From assembly GCA_050948865.1 (NCBI GenBank), contig JBMNEQ010000002.1:202402-266401 (forward strand): 64,000 nucleotides of DNA. The letters are read 5' to 3'. Made by a program: the position numbers and the translations under genes. Origin of the DNA: SKGN01 sp050948865. Its GTDB lineage: Bacteria; Bacillota_I; Bacilli_A; RF39; UBA660. Below the pieces are notes generated by a model that saw only the letters and a program-made list of their open reading frames with translations, was not told the DNA's origin and did not search any database. Shown piece by piece: positions 31,040-40,212 of the stretch (within the stretch, counting starts at the first letter, position 1; each line of letters starts with the position of its first letter).

Positions 31040-33583
31040 ATGAAAAGAAAAGATATTGATAAATCTAAATTAACACCAATGATGAAACAATATATGGAGA
31101 TAAAAGATCAATATGAAGATGTTATTTTAATGTATCGTTTAGGAGATTTTTATGAAATGTTTTTTGAAGATGCTTACACTGCTTCTAGAGAATTAGAATT
31201 AGTTTTAACAGGAAGAAGTGCTGGTTTAAAAGAACGAATTCCCATGTGTGGAGTTCCTCATCATGCTGTAAATGGTTATTTAGAAAAATTAATTGATAAA
31301 GGTTATAAAGTTGGATTATGTGAACAAGTAGAAGATCCTAAAGAAGCGAAAGGGATAGTTAAAAGGGAAGTTTTACAAATAGTTTCTAAGGGAACTATTA
31401 TGAATGGAGAACTATTAGATGAAAAAGTAAATAATTATATAGGAAATGTTTATAGTTTTAAACATTGTTTTGTGATTGGTTATACTGATATTTCTACAGG
31501 GGAATTAGGAGCTATCATGATAGAAAATAATCTAAATAAATTAGTTTTAGAATTAGTTTCTTTAGGTTTAAATGAGGTAATTATTTCTGATGAAGTAGAT
31601 AAAAGTATTATTTCTTTATTAAGAACAAGATATAAAATGGTTGTCTCTGTTTATAACAATATTTTAGAAGAAGAAATATATAAACATTTATATCAAGATC
31701 TTCAAGATATTAGATATGTAGAAACAATAAAACATTTATTAACTTATTTAAGTGAGACGCAAAAAAGAAGTTTAAATCATTTACAAAAAGTTAAAATAAA
31801 AAATAATAATGAATATTTAAAAATGGATCTTTCAACGAAAAAGAATCTAGAATTAACAGAAAACTTTCGTTTAAAAACAAGAAATTATTCTTTATTATGG
31901 TTACTGGATAAAACAAAAACAGCAATGGGAAGTAGAATGTTAAAGAATTTTATTGAAAATCCTTTAACTGATAAAGAAGAAATAAATAAACGTTATGATA
32001 TGATTAATCGTTTATTAGAAGAATTTATTTTAAAAGAAGATTTACAAAAATTATTAAGTGAAGTTTATGATTTAGAAAGATTATGTGGAAGAATTTCTTA
32101 TGGAAATGCTAATGCTAAAGATTTAATTCAATTAAAAAGATCTTTAAAAGTAATTCCAGCGATAAAAGATATTTTAGAAAAATTAAATTTTTATGAAAAA
32201 ATAAATTTCTTAGATTCTTTATATCAATTATTAGAAAAAAGTATTTATGAAAATCCTCCTTATACTTTAAAAGAAGGTTATTTAATTAAAGATGGATATA
32301 ATGAATTATTAGATGAACTTAAAATAAATCGTAAAGGTGGTAAAGATTTTATTGCTAAACTAGAACAAGAGGAAAGAAAAAGAACAGGCATTAAAAATTT
32401 AAAAGTAGGATTTAATAAGATTTTTGGTTATTATATTGAAGTTTCTAAAGGAAATATTGGTTTGATTAAAGATGAGTTTGGTTATGAAAGAAAACAAACT
32501 TTAGCTAATTGTGAGCGCTATATTACTCCTTTATTAAAAGAAAAAGAAGTTTTGATTTTGGGGGCGGAAGAAAAGATTATTAATTTAGAATATGAATTAT
32601 TTATGGAAATTAGAGAAGAGACTAAAAAGTATATTTATCAAATTCAAGAAGTAGCGAAAGTTATTTCTAAAATCGATGTTTTACAGTCTTTTGCTACTAT
32701 AACAGAAGAAAATAATTATGTTCGTCCTCTTTTAAGAGAAGAAAAATATTTAAAAATATTAGAAAATAGGCATCCTATTGTCGAAAAGGTAATGGAAGAA
32801 GAATTTGTTCCTAATGATATTTTAATGAGTGAAGATATTGATATTCTTTTAATAACAGGTCCTAATATGGCGGGGAAATCTACTTATATGAGACAATTAG
32901 CTTTAACAGTTATAATGGCTCAAATAGGGTGCTTTGTTCCCGCTAAAGAGGCTATAATGCCTATCTTTGATAAGATCTTTACGAGAATTGGTGCTAGTGA
33001 TGATCTTGTTAGTGGGGAGTCTACTTTTATGGTAGAAATGATGGAAGCGAATAATGCTTTAATGAATGCTACTAAAAATAGTTTAATTTTATTTGATGAA
33101 CTTGGTCGAGGAACTGCTACCTATGATGGAATGAGTTTAGCTCAGGCGATAATTGAATATATTCATCAATATATTCAAGCTAAAACTTTGTTTTCTACTC
33201 ATTATCATGAATTAGTTAGTTTAGAAAAAACTTTAAAAAGTTTAAAAAATGTTCATGTTAGTGCTCATGAAGAAGATGGGGAACTAACATTCTTACATCA
33301 AGTAAAAGATGGTTCTATTGATAAAAGTTATGGTATTCATGTTGCCAAATTAGCTTCTTTACCAAAAGAATTAATTAAAAGAGCTAATTTGATTTTAAAA
33401 GAATATGAAGAAAAAGGAGAAAGGGTAATTTATAAACAAATGGAGATGGAATTAACAACTTTAAATAAAGATAAGGATTTATTAAAAGAAGAATTAAAGA
33501 AAATTAATCCTTTAGAAATTACTCCTCTAGAAGCTTTAAATAAATTATATAATTTAAAAGAATTAATCAAAAAAGAGAAATAG
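31040..33583 (+). CDS. mutS: DNA mismatch repair protein MutS
   Basis: About 847 residues. The mismatch-reading motif GDFYEMF lies near residue 40, and the C-terminal ATPase has Walker A GPNMAGKST, the MSH signature ESTFMVEMMEA, Walker B LILFDELGRGT and the H-loop STHYHEL. ATG 31040 (MKRKDIDKS) is taken, because the upstream in-frame extension from 31013 is atypical. MutL does not lie adjacent in the window. nusB follows 45 bp later. Confidence 0.95.
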   Translation: MKRKDIDKSKLTPMMKQYMEIKDQYEDVILMYRLGDFYEMFFEDAYTASRELELVLTGRSAGLKERIPMCGVPHHAVNGYLEKLIDKGYKVGLCEQVEDPKEAKGIVKREVLQIVSKGTIMNGELLDEKVNNYIGNVYSFKHCFVIGYTDISTGELGAIMIENNLNKLVLELVSLGLNEVIISDEVDKSIISLLRTRYKMVVSVYNNILEEEIYKHLYQDLQDIRYVETIKHLLTYLSETQKRSLNHLQKVKIKNNNEYLKMDLSTKKNLELTENFRLKTRNYSLLWLLDKTKTAMGSRMLKNFIENPLTDKEEINKRYDMINRLLEEFILKEDLQKLLSEVYDLERLCGRISYGNANAKDLIQLKRSLKVIPAIKDILEKLNFYEKINFLDSLYQLLEKSIYENPPYTLKEGYLIKDGYNELLDELKINRKGGKDFIAKLEQEERKRTGIKNLKVGFNKIFGYYIEVSKGNIGLIKDEFGYERKQTLANCERYITPLLKEKEVLILGAEEKIINLEYELFMEIREETKKYIYQIQEVAKVISKIDVLQSFATITEENNYVRPLLREEKYLKILENRHPIVEKVMEEEFVPNDILMSEDIDILLITGPNMAGKSTYMRQLALTVIMAQIGCFVPAKEAIMPIFDKIFTRIGASDDLVSGESTFMVEMMEANNALMNATKNSLILFDELGRGTATYDGMSLAQAIIEYIHQYIQAKTLFSTHYHELVSLEKTLKSLKNVHVSAHEEDGELTFLHQVKDGSIDKSYGIHVAKLASLPKELIKRANLILKEYEEKGERVIYKQMEMELTTLNKDKDLLKEELKKINPLEITPLEALNKLYNLKELIKKEK

Positions 33584-33627
33584 TTAAATAATATTAATTG
33601 TGATAGAATAAACATGGAGGAACTTAT

Positions 33628-34029
33628 ATGACAAAAAGTAGAAGAGAACAAAGGCAAACAGCAATGATTATTTTATATCAAATTTTTTTATTTAAAAAAA
33701 GTAAAAACATGGAAGAAATAATGGGTTATATAAATAATCATTTAAAAATAGAAACAGATTTTGTTCAATCATTAGTTAATGGGGTTTTATCTAATTATGA
33801 TAAAATTATTAATCTAAGTAATAAGTATTTAAAAGAATGGAAATTAGAAAGATTAAATAAAGTGGATCAAGCAATATTAGGACTTGGAGTTTATGAACTT
33901 TTATATACATCTACTCCTGATCTTGTTTGTATTGATGAAGCGATAGAATTATCTAAATTATATTCTGATGAAGCAGTTTCTAAAATGATTAATGGAGTTT
34001 TAGATAAAATCTATCATAATGAAAAGTAG
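33628..34029 (+). CDS. nusB: Transcription antitermination factor NusB
   Basis: 133 residues, all alpha. SRREQRQTAMIILYQ is the family N-terminal motif, and LGVYELLYTSTPDLVCIDEAIELSKLYSDE with NGVLDKI the C-terminal one. NusB with NusE binds boxA RNA and promotes rRNA antitermination. The conserved chain nusB-xseA-xseB follows, with ATG 33628 after ATGGAGG. Confidence 0.93.
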   Translation: MTKSRREQRQTAMIILYQIFLFKKSKNMEEIMGYINNHLKIETDFVQSLVNGVLSNYDKIINLSNKYLKEWKLERLNKVDQAILGLGVYELLYTSTPDLVCIDEAIELSKLYSDEAVSKMINGVLDKIYHNEK

Positions 34030-34038
34030 GTGATTTAT

Positions 34039-35337
34039 TTGAATGATCAAGAAAAGTATTTATCTATTAGTGCGATTACTAAATATTTAAAACATAAATT
34101 AGATAATGATAATCATTTACAAAATGTTTATTTAAAGGGGGAAATATCTAATTTTAAAGCTCATAGCCGGGGACATTTATATTTTTCTTTAAAAGATGAG
34201 AATAGTAAAATAAATGCGATTATGTTTTCTACTGCGGCAAGACAAGTAAGTTTTAAAATAGAAGAAGGAATGATGGTTTTAGTAAGAGGGAAAATAAGTG
34301 TTTATGAACCATTAGGAAATTATCAAATTTATATAGAAGAAATGTTAGAAGATGGAATAGGGAATCTTTATCTTGCTTATGAACAATTAAAAAAAGATTT
34401 AGCAAAAAAAGGTTACTTTGATGAAAAAAGAAAAAAACCTTTACCCCTTTTTCCAAGAAGGATTGGCATCGTTACTGCTCCTACAGGAGCGGCAATAAAA
34501 GATATTTTATCAACTATTAATCGACGTTATCCTCTTTGTCAAACGATTCTTTTTCCTTCTTTAGTGCAAGGACCAACGGCTCACTTAGAGATAGTTAAAC
34601 AAATGAAAAAAGCTTTTGAATATGAAATAGATCTTTTAATCATTGGAAGAGGTGGTGGTTCTATTGAGGATTTGTGGTCTTTTAATGAAAGAATAGTCGC
34701 AGAAACCATCTTTCACTCTCCGATTCCTATTATTAGTGCGGTTGGTCATGAAATAGATTTTACGATTAGTGATTTTGTAGCGGATAAAAGGGCTGCGACA
34801 CCAACAGGAGCAGCAGAAATAGCAGTTCCTAATTTAGTAGATTTACTTAATCTTATTAATCAATATAAAATAAGAGCAAATGAATTTATTTACCATAAAT
34901 TAAAAAGCCAAAATTTAATTTTAAAAAAATTAAAAGAAAGTTATATTTTAAAAAATCCATTAACTATTTATCAAGCTAAAGAACAAACGCTTGACTATAT
35001 TCTTGAAAGATTAATAAAAAGTATGAACTTAGTTCTTTTTAATAAAAAGGTTTTATTTAATCAATTAGAAGAAAGTTATATTTTTAAAAAACCTTCTTCT
35101 TTATATGAAAGACCTAAACAAATTATAAAACATTATATAGAAAAATTAGAAGTTTTAAATCCTTTAAAAACTTTAAATAGAGGTTATGCTATTTTAAAAA
35201 AGGAAAATAAAGCTCTTTCTAGTATAAAAAATTTTCAAAAAGAGGACAATATTGATATAGTTTTACATGATGGTTTATTAAAAGCTAAAATTAAGGAAGT
35301 GGAGGAGAAAAAGGATGACAAAAACAGAAAAGTTTGA
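34039..35337 (+). CDS. xseA: Exodeoxyribonuclease VII large subunit
   Basis: About 432 residues: N-terminal OB fold (SISAITKYLKHKLDND to about 100), catalytic core with RIGIVTAPTGAAIKDIL, GRGGGSIEDLWSFN and SAVGHEIDFTISDFVADKRAATPTGAAE, and a coiled-coil tail. With XseB it degrades single-stranded DNA in both directions. TTG 34039 is preferred over GTG 34030, which lies in the ribosome site TAGGTGAT. The end overlaps xseB by 23 bp. Confidence 0.93.
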   Translation: MNDQEKYLSISAITKYLKHKLDNDNHLQNVYLKGEISNFKAHSRGHLYFSLKDENSKINAIMFSTAARQVSFKIEEGMMVLVRGKISVYEPLGNYQIYIEEMLEDGIGNLYLAYEQLKKDLAKKGYFDEKRKKPLPLFPRRIGIVTAPTGAAIKDILSTINRRYPLCQTILFPSLVQGPTAHLEIVKQMKKAFEYEIDLLIIGRGGGSIEDLWSFNERIVAETIFHSPIPIISAVGHEIDFTISDFVADKRAATPTGAAEIAVPNLVDLLNLINQYKIRANEFIYHKLKSQNLILKKLKESYILKNPLTIYQAKEQTLDYILERLIKSMNLVLFNKKVLFNQLEESYIFKKPSSLYERPKQIIKHYIEKLEVLNPLKTLNRGYAILKKENKALSSIKNFQKEDNIDIVLHDGLLKAKIKEVEEKKDDKNRKV

Positions 35338-35533
35338 GGAAAAATTAACCAAACTGGAACAAATTATTAAAAAATTAGAAGCTGGAGATGTTGATTTAGA
35401 TGAAGCGATTACTAAGTACACAGAAGCGATGAAATTAGCTAAAGAATGCTCTGACAAATTAACTAATGCTGAAGAACAAGTTAATAAAATTTTAAAAGAA
35501 AATGGTAAATTGGAAGACTTTGAAGTTGAATAA
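35315..35533 (+). CDS. xseB: Exodeoxyribonuclease VII small subunit
   Basis: 72 residues, with the family pattern FEEKLTKLEQIIKKLEAGDVDLDEAITKYTEAMKLAKEC, two helices forming the XseB dimer. Several copies bind the XseA coiled coil. It starts inside xseA behind GTGGAGGAG. Confidence 0.93.
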   Translation: MTKTEKFEEKLTKLEQIIKKLEAGDVDLDEAITKYTEAMKLAKECSDKLTNAEEQVNKILKENGKLEDFEVE

Positions 35534-35613
35534 TTGGTATTAATTATTAACTATATTTTTAAAAATTTTAACCATAATAATAATGTAGTCTATGATTCAA
35601 AGGAGATGTTTTA

Positions 35614-36624
35614 ATGTTTATTAAAAAAGCAAAAAACATCCTTTGCTCTACTCTTTTAACATTATTAATCATTCCAACCTTAGTTTTTGCTTATCCTAGT
35701 CATCTTATACCTGGTGGAGAGAATATTGGTATTCAAATTAATTCCAAAGGAATAATGATTGTGGGGATGTATAAAGTTAATAACTATTATCCTGGACGTG
35801 ATGCTGGTTTAAAAATAGGTGATAATATTTTAACTATTAACGATCAAAAGATTAGTAATATTAATGAAATGATTAACATTATTAATCAGGTTAATCAACA
35901 AGAAAAAATAACGATTGGTTATAAAAGAAATAATCTTTTTTATAAAACAACGTTAAAATTAGTTAAAACAGAAGAAAACCTATATAAAACTGGTCTATAT
36001 GTTAAAGATACTATTTCTGGTATTGGAACACTTACTTATATTGATCCTAAAACTAAAATGTATGGAGCTTTAGGTCATGAAGTAATTGAAAAGTCTACTG
36101 GTCAAAAAGTTGAAGTTCAAACGGGTAAAATATTTAAATCTGATGTTTTAAACATTGAAAAAAGTAATCGAGGTTCACCCGGTGAAAAGAATGCTCGTTT
36201 TTATTCTAATTTAGTTTATGGTGATATTTTTAAAAATACAACAGTTGGTATTTTTGGGACATATACGTCAGAATTACCAAATAAAAAACTATATAAAGTA
36301 GCGAAACCTAATGAAGTAAAAATAGGGGAAGCTACAATGTTAACAGTTTTAGAAAATTCTACTATTGAAGAATTTACGATTGATATTATTAAATTAAATA
36401 ATAATCAACAGAAAATGAAAAATATTTTATTTAATATTACTGATGCTAAATTATTAGATATGACTGGGGGAATTGTTCAGGGAATGAGTGGTAGTCCTAT
36501 TATTCAAGATGAAATGATAGTAGGAGCAGTAACTCATGTAGTGATTGATGAAACCTCTAAAGGCTATGGAATATTTATCCAACATATGTTAGAAGAAGGC
36601 AATAAAAATAAAGAGCAAAATTAA
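35614..36624 (+). CDS. spoIVB: SpoIVB-like serine peptidase (S55)
   Basis: 336 residues: signal-anchor (about 9-28), a PDZ domain (about 40-125, with YPGRDAGLKIGDNILTINDQ) and an S55 trypsin-like peptidase domain with the catalytic His in GALGHEVIE and Ser in GGIVQGMSGSPIIQD. In Bacillus SpoIVB is secreted from the forespore and cleaves SpoIVFA, releasing the sigma-K signal. The gerE gene at 6 kb fits an intact sigma-K branch. The ATG follows CAAAGGAG. The 3' end lies in a bidirectional terminator. Confidence 0.92.
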   Translation: MFIKKAKNILCSTLLTLLIIPTLVFAYPSHLIPGGENIGIQINSKGIMIVGMYKVNNYYPGRDAGLKIGDNILTINDQKISNINEMINIINQVNQQEKITIGYKRNNLFYKTTLKLVKTEENLYKTGLYVKDTISGIGTLTYIDPKTKMYGALGHEVIEKSTGQKVEVQTGKIFKSDVLNIEKSNRGSPGEKNARFYSNLVYGDIFKNTTVGIFGTYTSELPNKKLYKVAKPNEVKIGEATMLTVLENSTIEEFTIDIIKLNNNQQKMKNILFNITDAKLLDMTGGIVQGMSGSPIIQDEMIVGAVTHVVIDETSKGYGIFIQHMLEEGNKNKEQN

Positions 36625-36637
36625 TTTTTTGCTCTTT
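36610..36637. terminator. Bidirectional terminator at the spoIVB 3' end
   Basis: AAAGAGCAAAA pairs with TTTTTTGCTCTTT over a TTAA loop. It also serves the small minus-strand gene at 36636-36731. Confidence 0.8.
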
Positions 36638-36731
36638 ATTGTAATAAAGGTAAGATAATCATCGATATAACACCTGCTAACATGCTAAGTAAAGCAATCC
36701 AAGCAGCAAGTTTAATAGATTTTTTTTTCAT
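36636..36731 (-). CDS. 31-residue single-pass membrane miniprotein (Prli42/DUF4044-like)
   Basis: 31 residues: a basic start MKKKSIK, one transmembrane helix and a short tail ending PLLQ. ATG 36731 is preceded by GAGGTG at good spacing. Size and layout resemble Prli42, the stressosome-linked miniprotein of Firmicutes, and DUF4044 miniproteins; with so few residues the family call is tentative. It is convergent with spoIVB and shares its terminator hairpin. Confidence 0.55.
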   Translation of the reverse strand: MKKKSIKLAAWIALLSMLAGVISMIILPLLQ

Positions 36732-36822
36732 AAGATAACACCTCACACGAACATTATATCACGATTGTTTTTATATTTGCATAAAAATTCTTTTTAAAAA
36801 TATACTTTAACGAGGTGATAAA

Positions 36823-37452
36823 GTGGTCAAGCTCTTTAAAAAGATTATTAAGGAATTAAATAAAGAAAAAAAGGTTTATACATTTTTAAGTTTAATTTTA
36901 TTAAGTGGTTTATTTTTTGGTTCTTTATTTATTACTATATTAAACGAAGAAGATAAATTAGAAGTAATTAAGCAAATTACTTCTTTTTTTCATAGCATTA
37001 AAGAAGGTAAAATTAATTATTTAGAAGCTTTAAAAAGTAGTTTAATAGGTAATTTATTATATATAAGTTCTATTTGGTTATTAGGTATTTCTATTATTGG
37101 AATTCCTATTATTATTTTTTTAGTTTTTTTAAAGGGTTTTATTATTGGTTTTAGTATTATTACTATTATTATTCATTATAAAACTATTGGTATATTAGGC
37201 GCTTTTACTTATATTTTTCCCCACTTAATAATAAATTCTTTAGTTATTTTAGGAGTTGGTTGTTATGCTTTTTATTTATCTTTAGATCTATTTTTAGCAG
37301 TTATTAAAAGAAAAAACATAAATTTTAAGAATATTATTAATCGTTATTTTTTTGTTTTATTATTAGGAATCTTTTTATTGTTTTTATCATCTTTAATGGA
37401 AGTTTATTTTTCTCCTTTTTTTATTAAGTTTTTTCTTTTCTTCGTTAAATAG
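36823..37452 (+). CDS. spoIIM: Stage II sporulation protein M
   Basis: 209 residues, a polytopic membrane protein with about five helices. The SpoIIM/DUF95 hallmarks are the KSSLIGNLLY stretch, FLKGFIIGFSIITIII and GAFTYIFPHLIINSLVILGVG. In Bacillus SpoIIM recruits SpoIIP and SpoIID, which drive septal wall thinning and engulfment. The start is GTG 36823 behind GAGGTGAT. It lies near spoIVB, though separated by a terminator. Confidence 0.85.
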   Translation: MVKLFKKIIKELNKEKKVYTFLSLILLSGLFFGSLFITILNEEDKLEVIKQITSFFHSIKEGKINYLEALKSSLIGNLLYISSIWLLGISIIGIPIIIFLVFLKGFIIGFSIITIIIHYKTIGILGAFTYIFPHLIINSLVILGVGCYAFYLSLDLFLAVIKRKNINFKNIINRYFFVLLLGIFLLFLSSLMEVYFSPFFIKFFLFFVK

Positions 37453-37500
37453 TTTTATATTAGATATTAGAAAACGTGATATAATATTAATGGTGATTTA

Positions 37501-38604
37501 ATGAAAACTGTAGTAGTGGGAATGAGTGGGGGAGTTGATTCTTCTGTTGCTGCTTATCTTCTTCAAAAAGAAGGTTACAAGGTTATTGGATTGTTTATTA
37601 GAAGTTGGGATTCTACTTTAAATTATGATATTTTAGGGAATCCTTCTTTAAATGATCATATTTGTCCAGAAGATAGGGATTATCAAGATGCGAAAGAAGT
37701 ATGTTTAAAACTTGATATTCCTCTTTTTCGTGTAGATTTAATTAAAGAATATTGGGATTATGTTTTCACTTATTTTTTAGAAGAATTAAAAAAGGGAAGA
37801 ACGCCAAATCCAGATATTATGTGTAATAAATATATTAAGTTTGATAAATTTATTAAAGAAGCAAAAAAACTAGGGGCTGATTTAATTGCTACTGGTCATT
37901 ATGCTAGGATTCAAGATGGTAAATTATATGAAGGGATTGATAAAAATAAGGATCAAACTTATTTTTTATCTCAATTAACGAAAGAGCAATTAGAAAATGT
38001 TCTTTTTCCAGTAGGAAGTTTAACTAAAGAAGAGGTAAGGGGAATTGCTTTAAAAATTAATCAACATATTGCTAAAAAGAAGGATTCAACGGGAATTTGT
38101 TTTATTGGAGAACGTAATTTTTCTAAATTTTTACAAAATTATTTACCAAATAATCCTGGTAATATTGTTGATATTAAAACAAACAAGGTTTTAGCTAAAC
38201 ATATAGGGTTAATGTATTATACAATAGGCCAAAGAAGAGGTTTAAACTTAGGTGGTCAAAAGGATAAATTATATGTTGTTGGTAAAGATTTAAAGGAAAA
38301 TATTCTTTATGTAGCGAGTGGTTTTAATAATGATTATTTATTTAGTGATAGTGCTTTAATTGAAGAAGTAAATTTTATTAATGAAAAAAGACCAAGAGAG
38401 GTTCAAGCTAGATTTCGTTATCGTCAAAAAAAGCAAGCTGTTAAATTGGAATATTTGGGTAATAATCAAGTTTTGGTTACTTATAAACCAATTAAAGCTG
38501 TTACTCCTGGTCAAGCTTGTGTTTTTTATGAAGAAGAAGAATGTTTAGGAGGAGGAATTATTAAAGAGGTTTTTAAAAAGGGTCAACCTCTTTGGTATTT
38601 ATAA
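37501..38604 (+). CDS. mnmA: tRNA-specific 2-thiouridylase MnmA
   Basis: 367 residues. The PP-loop GMSGGVDSSVAAY binds ATP; catalytic Cys residues lie in NPDIMCNKYIKF and in DSTGICFIGERNF; YTIGQRRGL is also conserved. It transfers sulfur to U34 of Lys, Glu and Gln tRNAs. ATG 37501 follows AATGGTGA. Full length. Confidence 0.95.
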   Translation: MKTVVVGMSGGVDSSVAAYLLQKEGYKVIGLFIRSWDSTLNYDILGNPSLNDHICPEDRDYQDAKEVCLKLDIPLFRVDLIKEYWDYVFTYFLEELKKGRTPNPDIMCNKYIKFDKFIKEAKKLGADLIATGHYARIQDGKLYEGIDKNKDQTYFLSQLTKEQLENVLFPVGSLTKEEVRGIALKINQHIAKKKDSTGICFIGERNFSKFLQNYLPNNPGNIVDIKTNKVLAKHIGLMYYTIGQRRGLNLGGQKDKLYVVGKDLKENILYVASGFNNDYLFSDSALIEEVNFINEKRPREVQARFRYRQKKQAVKLEYLGNNQVLVTYKPIKAVTPGQACVFYEEEECLGGGIIKEVFKKGQPLWYL

Positions 38605-38616
38605 GTGTTTTACAGT

Positions 38617-38664
38617 AATTGTCATTAAATTTACGATTGACAATTGACATTTTTATGTTAAAAT
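38617..38664 (+). promoter_or_regulatory. Promoter overlapped by an inverted repeat upstream of an HTH gene
   Basis: AATTGTCA (38617-38624) and TGACAATT (38638-38645) form an exact inverted repeat with 13 bp between. TTGACA (38637-38642) lies in the right arm, 16 bp before TAAAAT (38659-38664). The layout fits an operator over the -35, possibly for autorepression by the downstream HTH protein. A second TTGACA follows at 38644. Confidence 0.5.
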
Positions 38665-38685
38665 GATAATAGGAGGGTAGAAGAG

Positions 38686-39462
38686 ATGATTAATAGTTTA
38701 TTAAAAGAGTTAGGGATATCTAAAGTTAAATTAGCTAAATATTTAGGTGTTTCAAGACAAATGGTTTATAATTATTTAGAATTAAATAATTTAGAAGAAT
38801 GGCCTAAAGATAAGAAAATGAAAATCTTTACTTTATTTGATATTGATTCAGCCGAAAAATTAAAAGAAATTAATGTTACTAGTGATTATATTAACAGGGC
38901 AGAAGATATTCTTAATAAAGATGAATTTAAATCACTACGAAAGGATTTATCAACTTATGATATGGGTTTGATGGATAAAAAGAGTCAACAAATTATAATT
39001 GATATTGTTGACATTATGAAAGAAGATTTATTTGATAGTGAAAAAGAATCAAAAGATGAGATGGTTATGGCTTATAATTATTTAATTCCTTTTTTACAGG
39101 TATTAGGAGATATTCCAGAATTAAAATATGTTTTAGCTTATTATGCTAAAATAAATGGTTTTATTTTACCTGAAGAGTTTGTTTTTGATGAAGAAAAACA
39201 AATTACTTTTGAAGGAATTATGTTTCAAGCGATGACTTTATATCATAATGGTGGTGCTTCTAAATCAAAAATTCAAGAAGCTCATAAAAGATTTGTTGCT
39301 GATATAGAACATAAAAAAGAAGAAAGATTAAGTCGAACGCAAGAACTTAATACGGCTAAAGTTCAGGCTTTAAAAGAATTAGGTTATACAGAAATAAATG
39401 AGGTTAATGCTTCTGAAGTGTTAGAAAAAATAGCAGAAATTCAAGCTCGTAAATCTGTTTAA
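38686..39462 (+). CDS. Helix-turn-helix protein with a long helical C-terminal region, unknown
   Basis: 258 residues. The first 60 contain an Xre/Cro-like HTH (ISKVKLAKYLGVSRQMVYNYLE). The rest is helical and acidic, with YDMGLMDKKSQQIIIDIVDIMKEDL and a basic coiled C-terminal tail. No ligand domain is recognised. It sits behind its own promoter with an inverted repeat, suggesting autoregulation, and is followed by a terminator, so it is monocistronic. The ATG follows AGGAGGG. Confidence 0.7.
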   Translation: MINSLLKELGISKVKLAKYLGVSRQMVYNYLELNNLEEWPKDKKMKIFTLFDIDSAEKLKEINVTSDYINRAEDILNKDEFKSLRKDLSTYDMGLMDKKSQQIIIDIVDIMKEDLFDSEKESKDEMVMAYNYLIPFLQVLGDIPELKYVLAYYAKINGFILPEEFVFDEEKQITFEGIMFQAMTLYHNGGASKSKIQEAHKRFVADIEHKKEERLSRTQELNTAKVQALKELGYTEINEVNASEVLEKIAEIQARKSV

Positions 39463-39463
39463 A

Positions 39464-39490
39464 GGGATAACTTCTTTGGTTATCTTTTTT
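39464..39490 (+). terminator. Terminator after the HTH gene
   Basis: GATAAC (39466-39471) pairs with GTTATC (39479-39484), then six T. Confidence 0.8.
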
Positions 39491-39559
39491 AAGTGCTATA
39501 TTAAGGAAATAGATGATATAATTAAGAAAGTAGTTAATTATATCTAAAGGAGGTTGTTT

Positions 39560-40198
39560 ATGTCTGTTGTCGCGATTATTCCTGCTTTAAATGAGGAAAA
39601 GACAATTAAAAGAATAATTGAAATGATTAAGGTTGTTCCTTTGGTTGATCGTATTATAGTTGTTAGTGATGGTTCTAAAGATAATACCGCTAATATAGCT
39701 AGAAGATGTGGTGTTGAAGTAATCGATTTAAAAGAGAATATTGGTAAAGGGGGAGCTATGAGTATTGGGGTTAAAAGTTGTCAAGAAGAGATAATTTTAT
39801 TTTTAGATGCTGATTTAATCGGTTTAACTAGAAAGCATATTGAAGATCTTTTAAAACCAGTAGTTGAAGATAATTATGCCATGTCCTTAGGTGTTTTTGT
39901 TCATGGAAAGGTAGGAACTGATTTAGCTCACATGGTAGCCCCCTTTTTATCAGGTCAAAGAGTAATAACTAGGCAATTATTTAATAAGGTTAATGATATT
40001 GAAATTAGCCGTTATGGGGTAGAAATGGCCTTAACTAGGTATATTGAAAAAAATAATATTGCAATTAAGAAAATTAAACTTAATGGTTTAACTCATTTAA
40101 CTAAAGAAGAAAAGTTAGGCTTTTTTACAGGAGTTACTATGAGATTTAAAATGTATAAAGAAATAATAGCTGTTTTCTTTTTAAATATTTTAAAATAG
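39560..40198 (+). CDS. Glycosyltransferase family 2 protein
   Basis: 212 residues. GT-A fold signatures: VVAIIPALNEEKTI at the start, VVSDGSKDNTANIA, and the DxD-type metal site LFLDADL. It is close in length to DPM-type prenyl-phosphate or envelope sugar transferases, but it has no membrane tail, so donor and acceptor are unknown. ATG 39560 follows AGGAGG. It is 15 bp upstream of the transglutaminase-like gene. Confidence 0.82.
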   Translation: MSVVAIIPALNEEKTIKRIIEMIKVVPLVDRIIVVSDGSKDNTANIARRCGVEVIDLKENIGKGGAMSIGVKSCQEEIILFLDADLIGLTRKHIEDLLKPVVEDNYAMSLGVFVHGKVGTDLAHMVAPFLSGQRVITRQLFNKVNDIEISRYGVEMALTRYIEKNNIAIKKIKLNGLTHLTKEEKLGFFTGVTMRFKMYKEIIAVFFLNILK

Positions 40199-40212
40199 TA
40201 TTGGAGAAAAAA

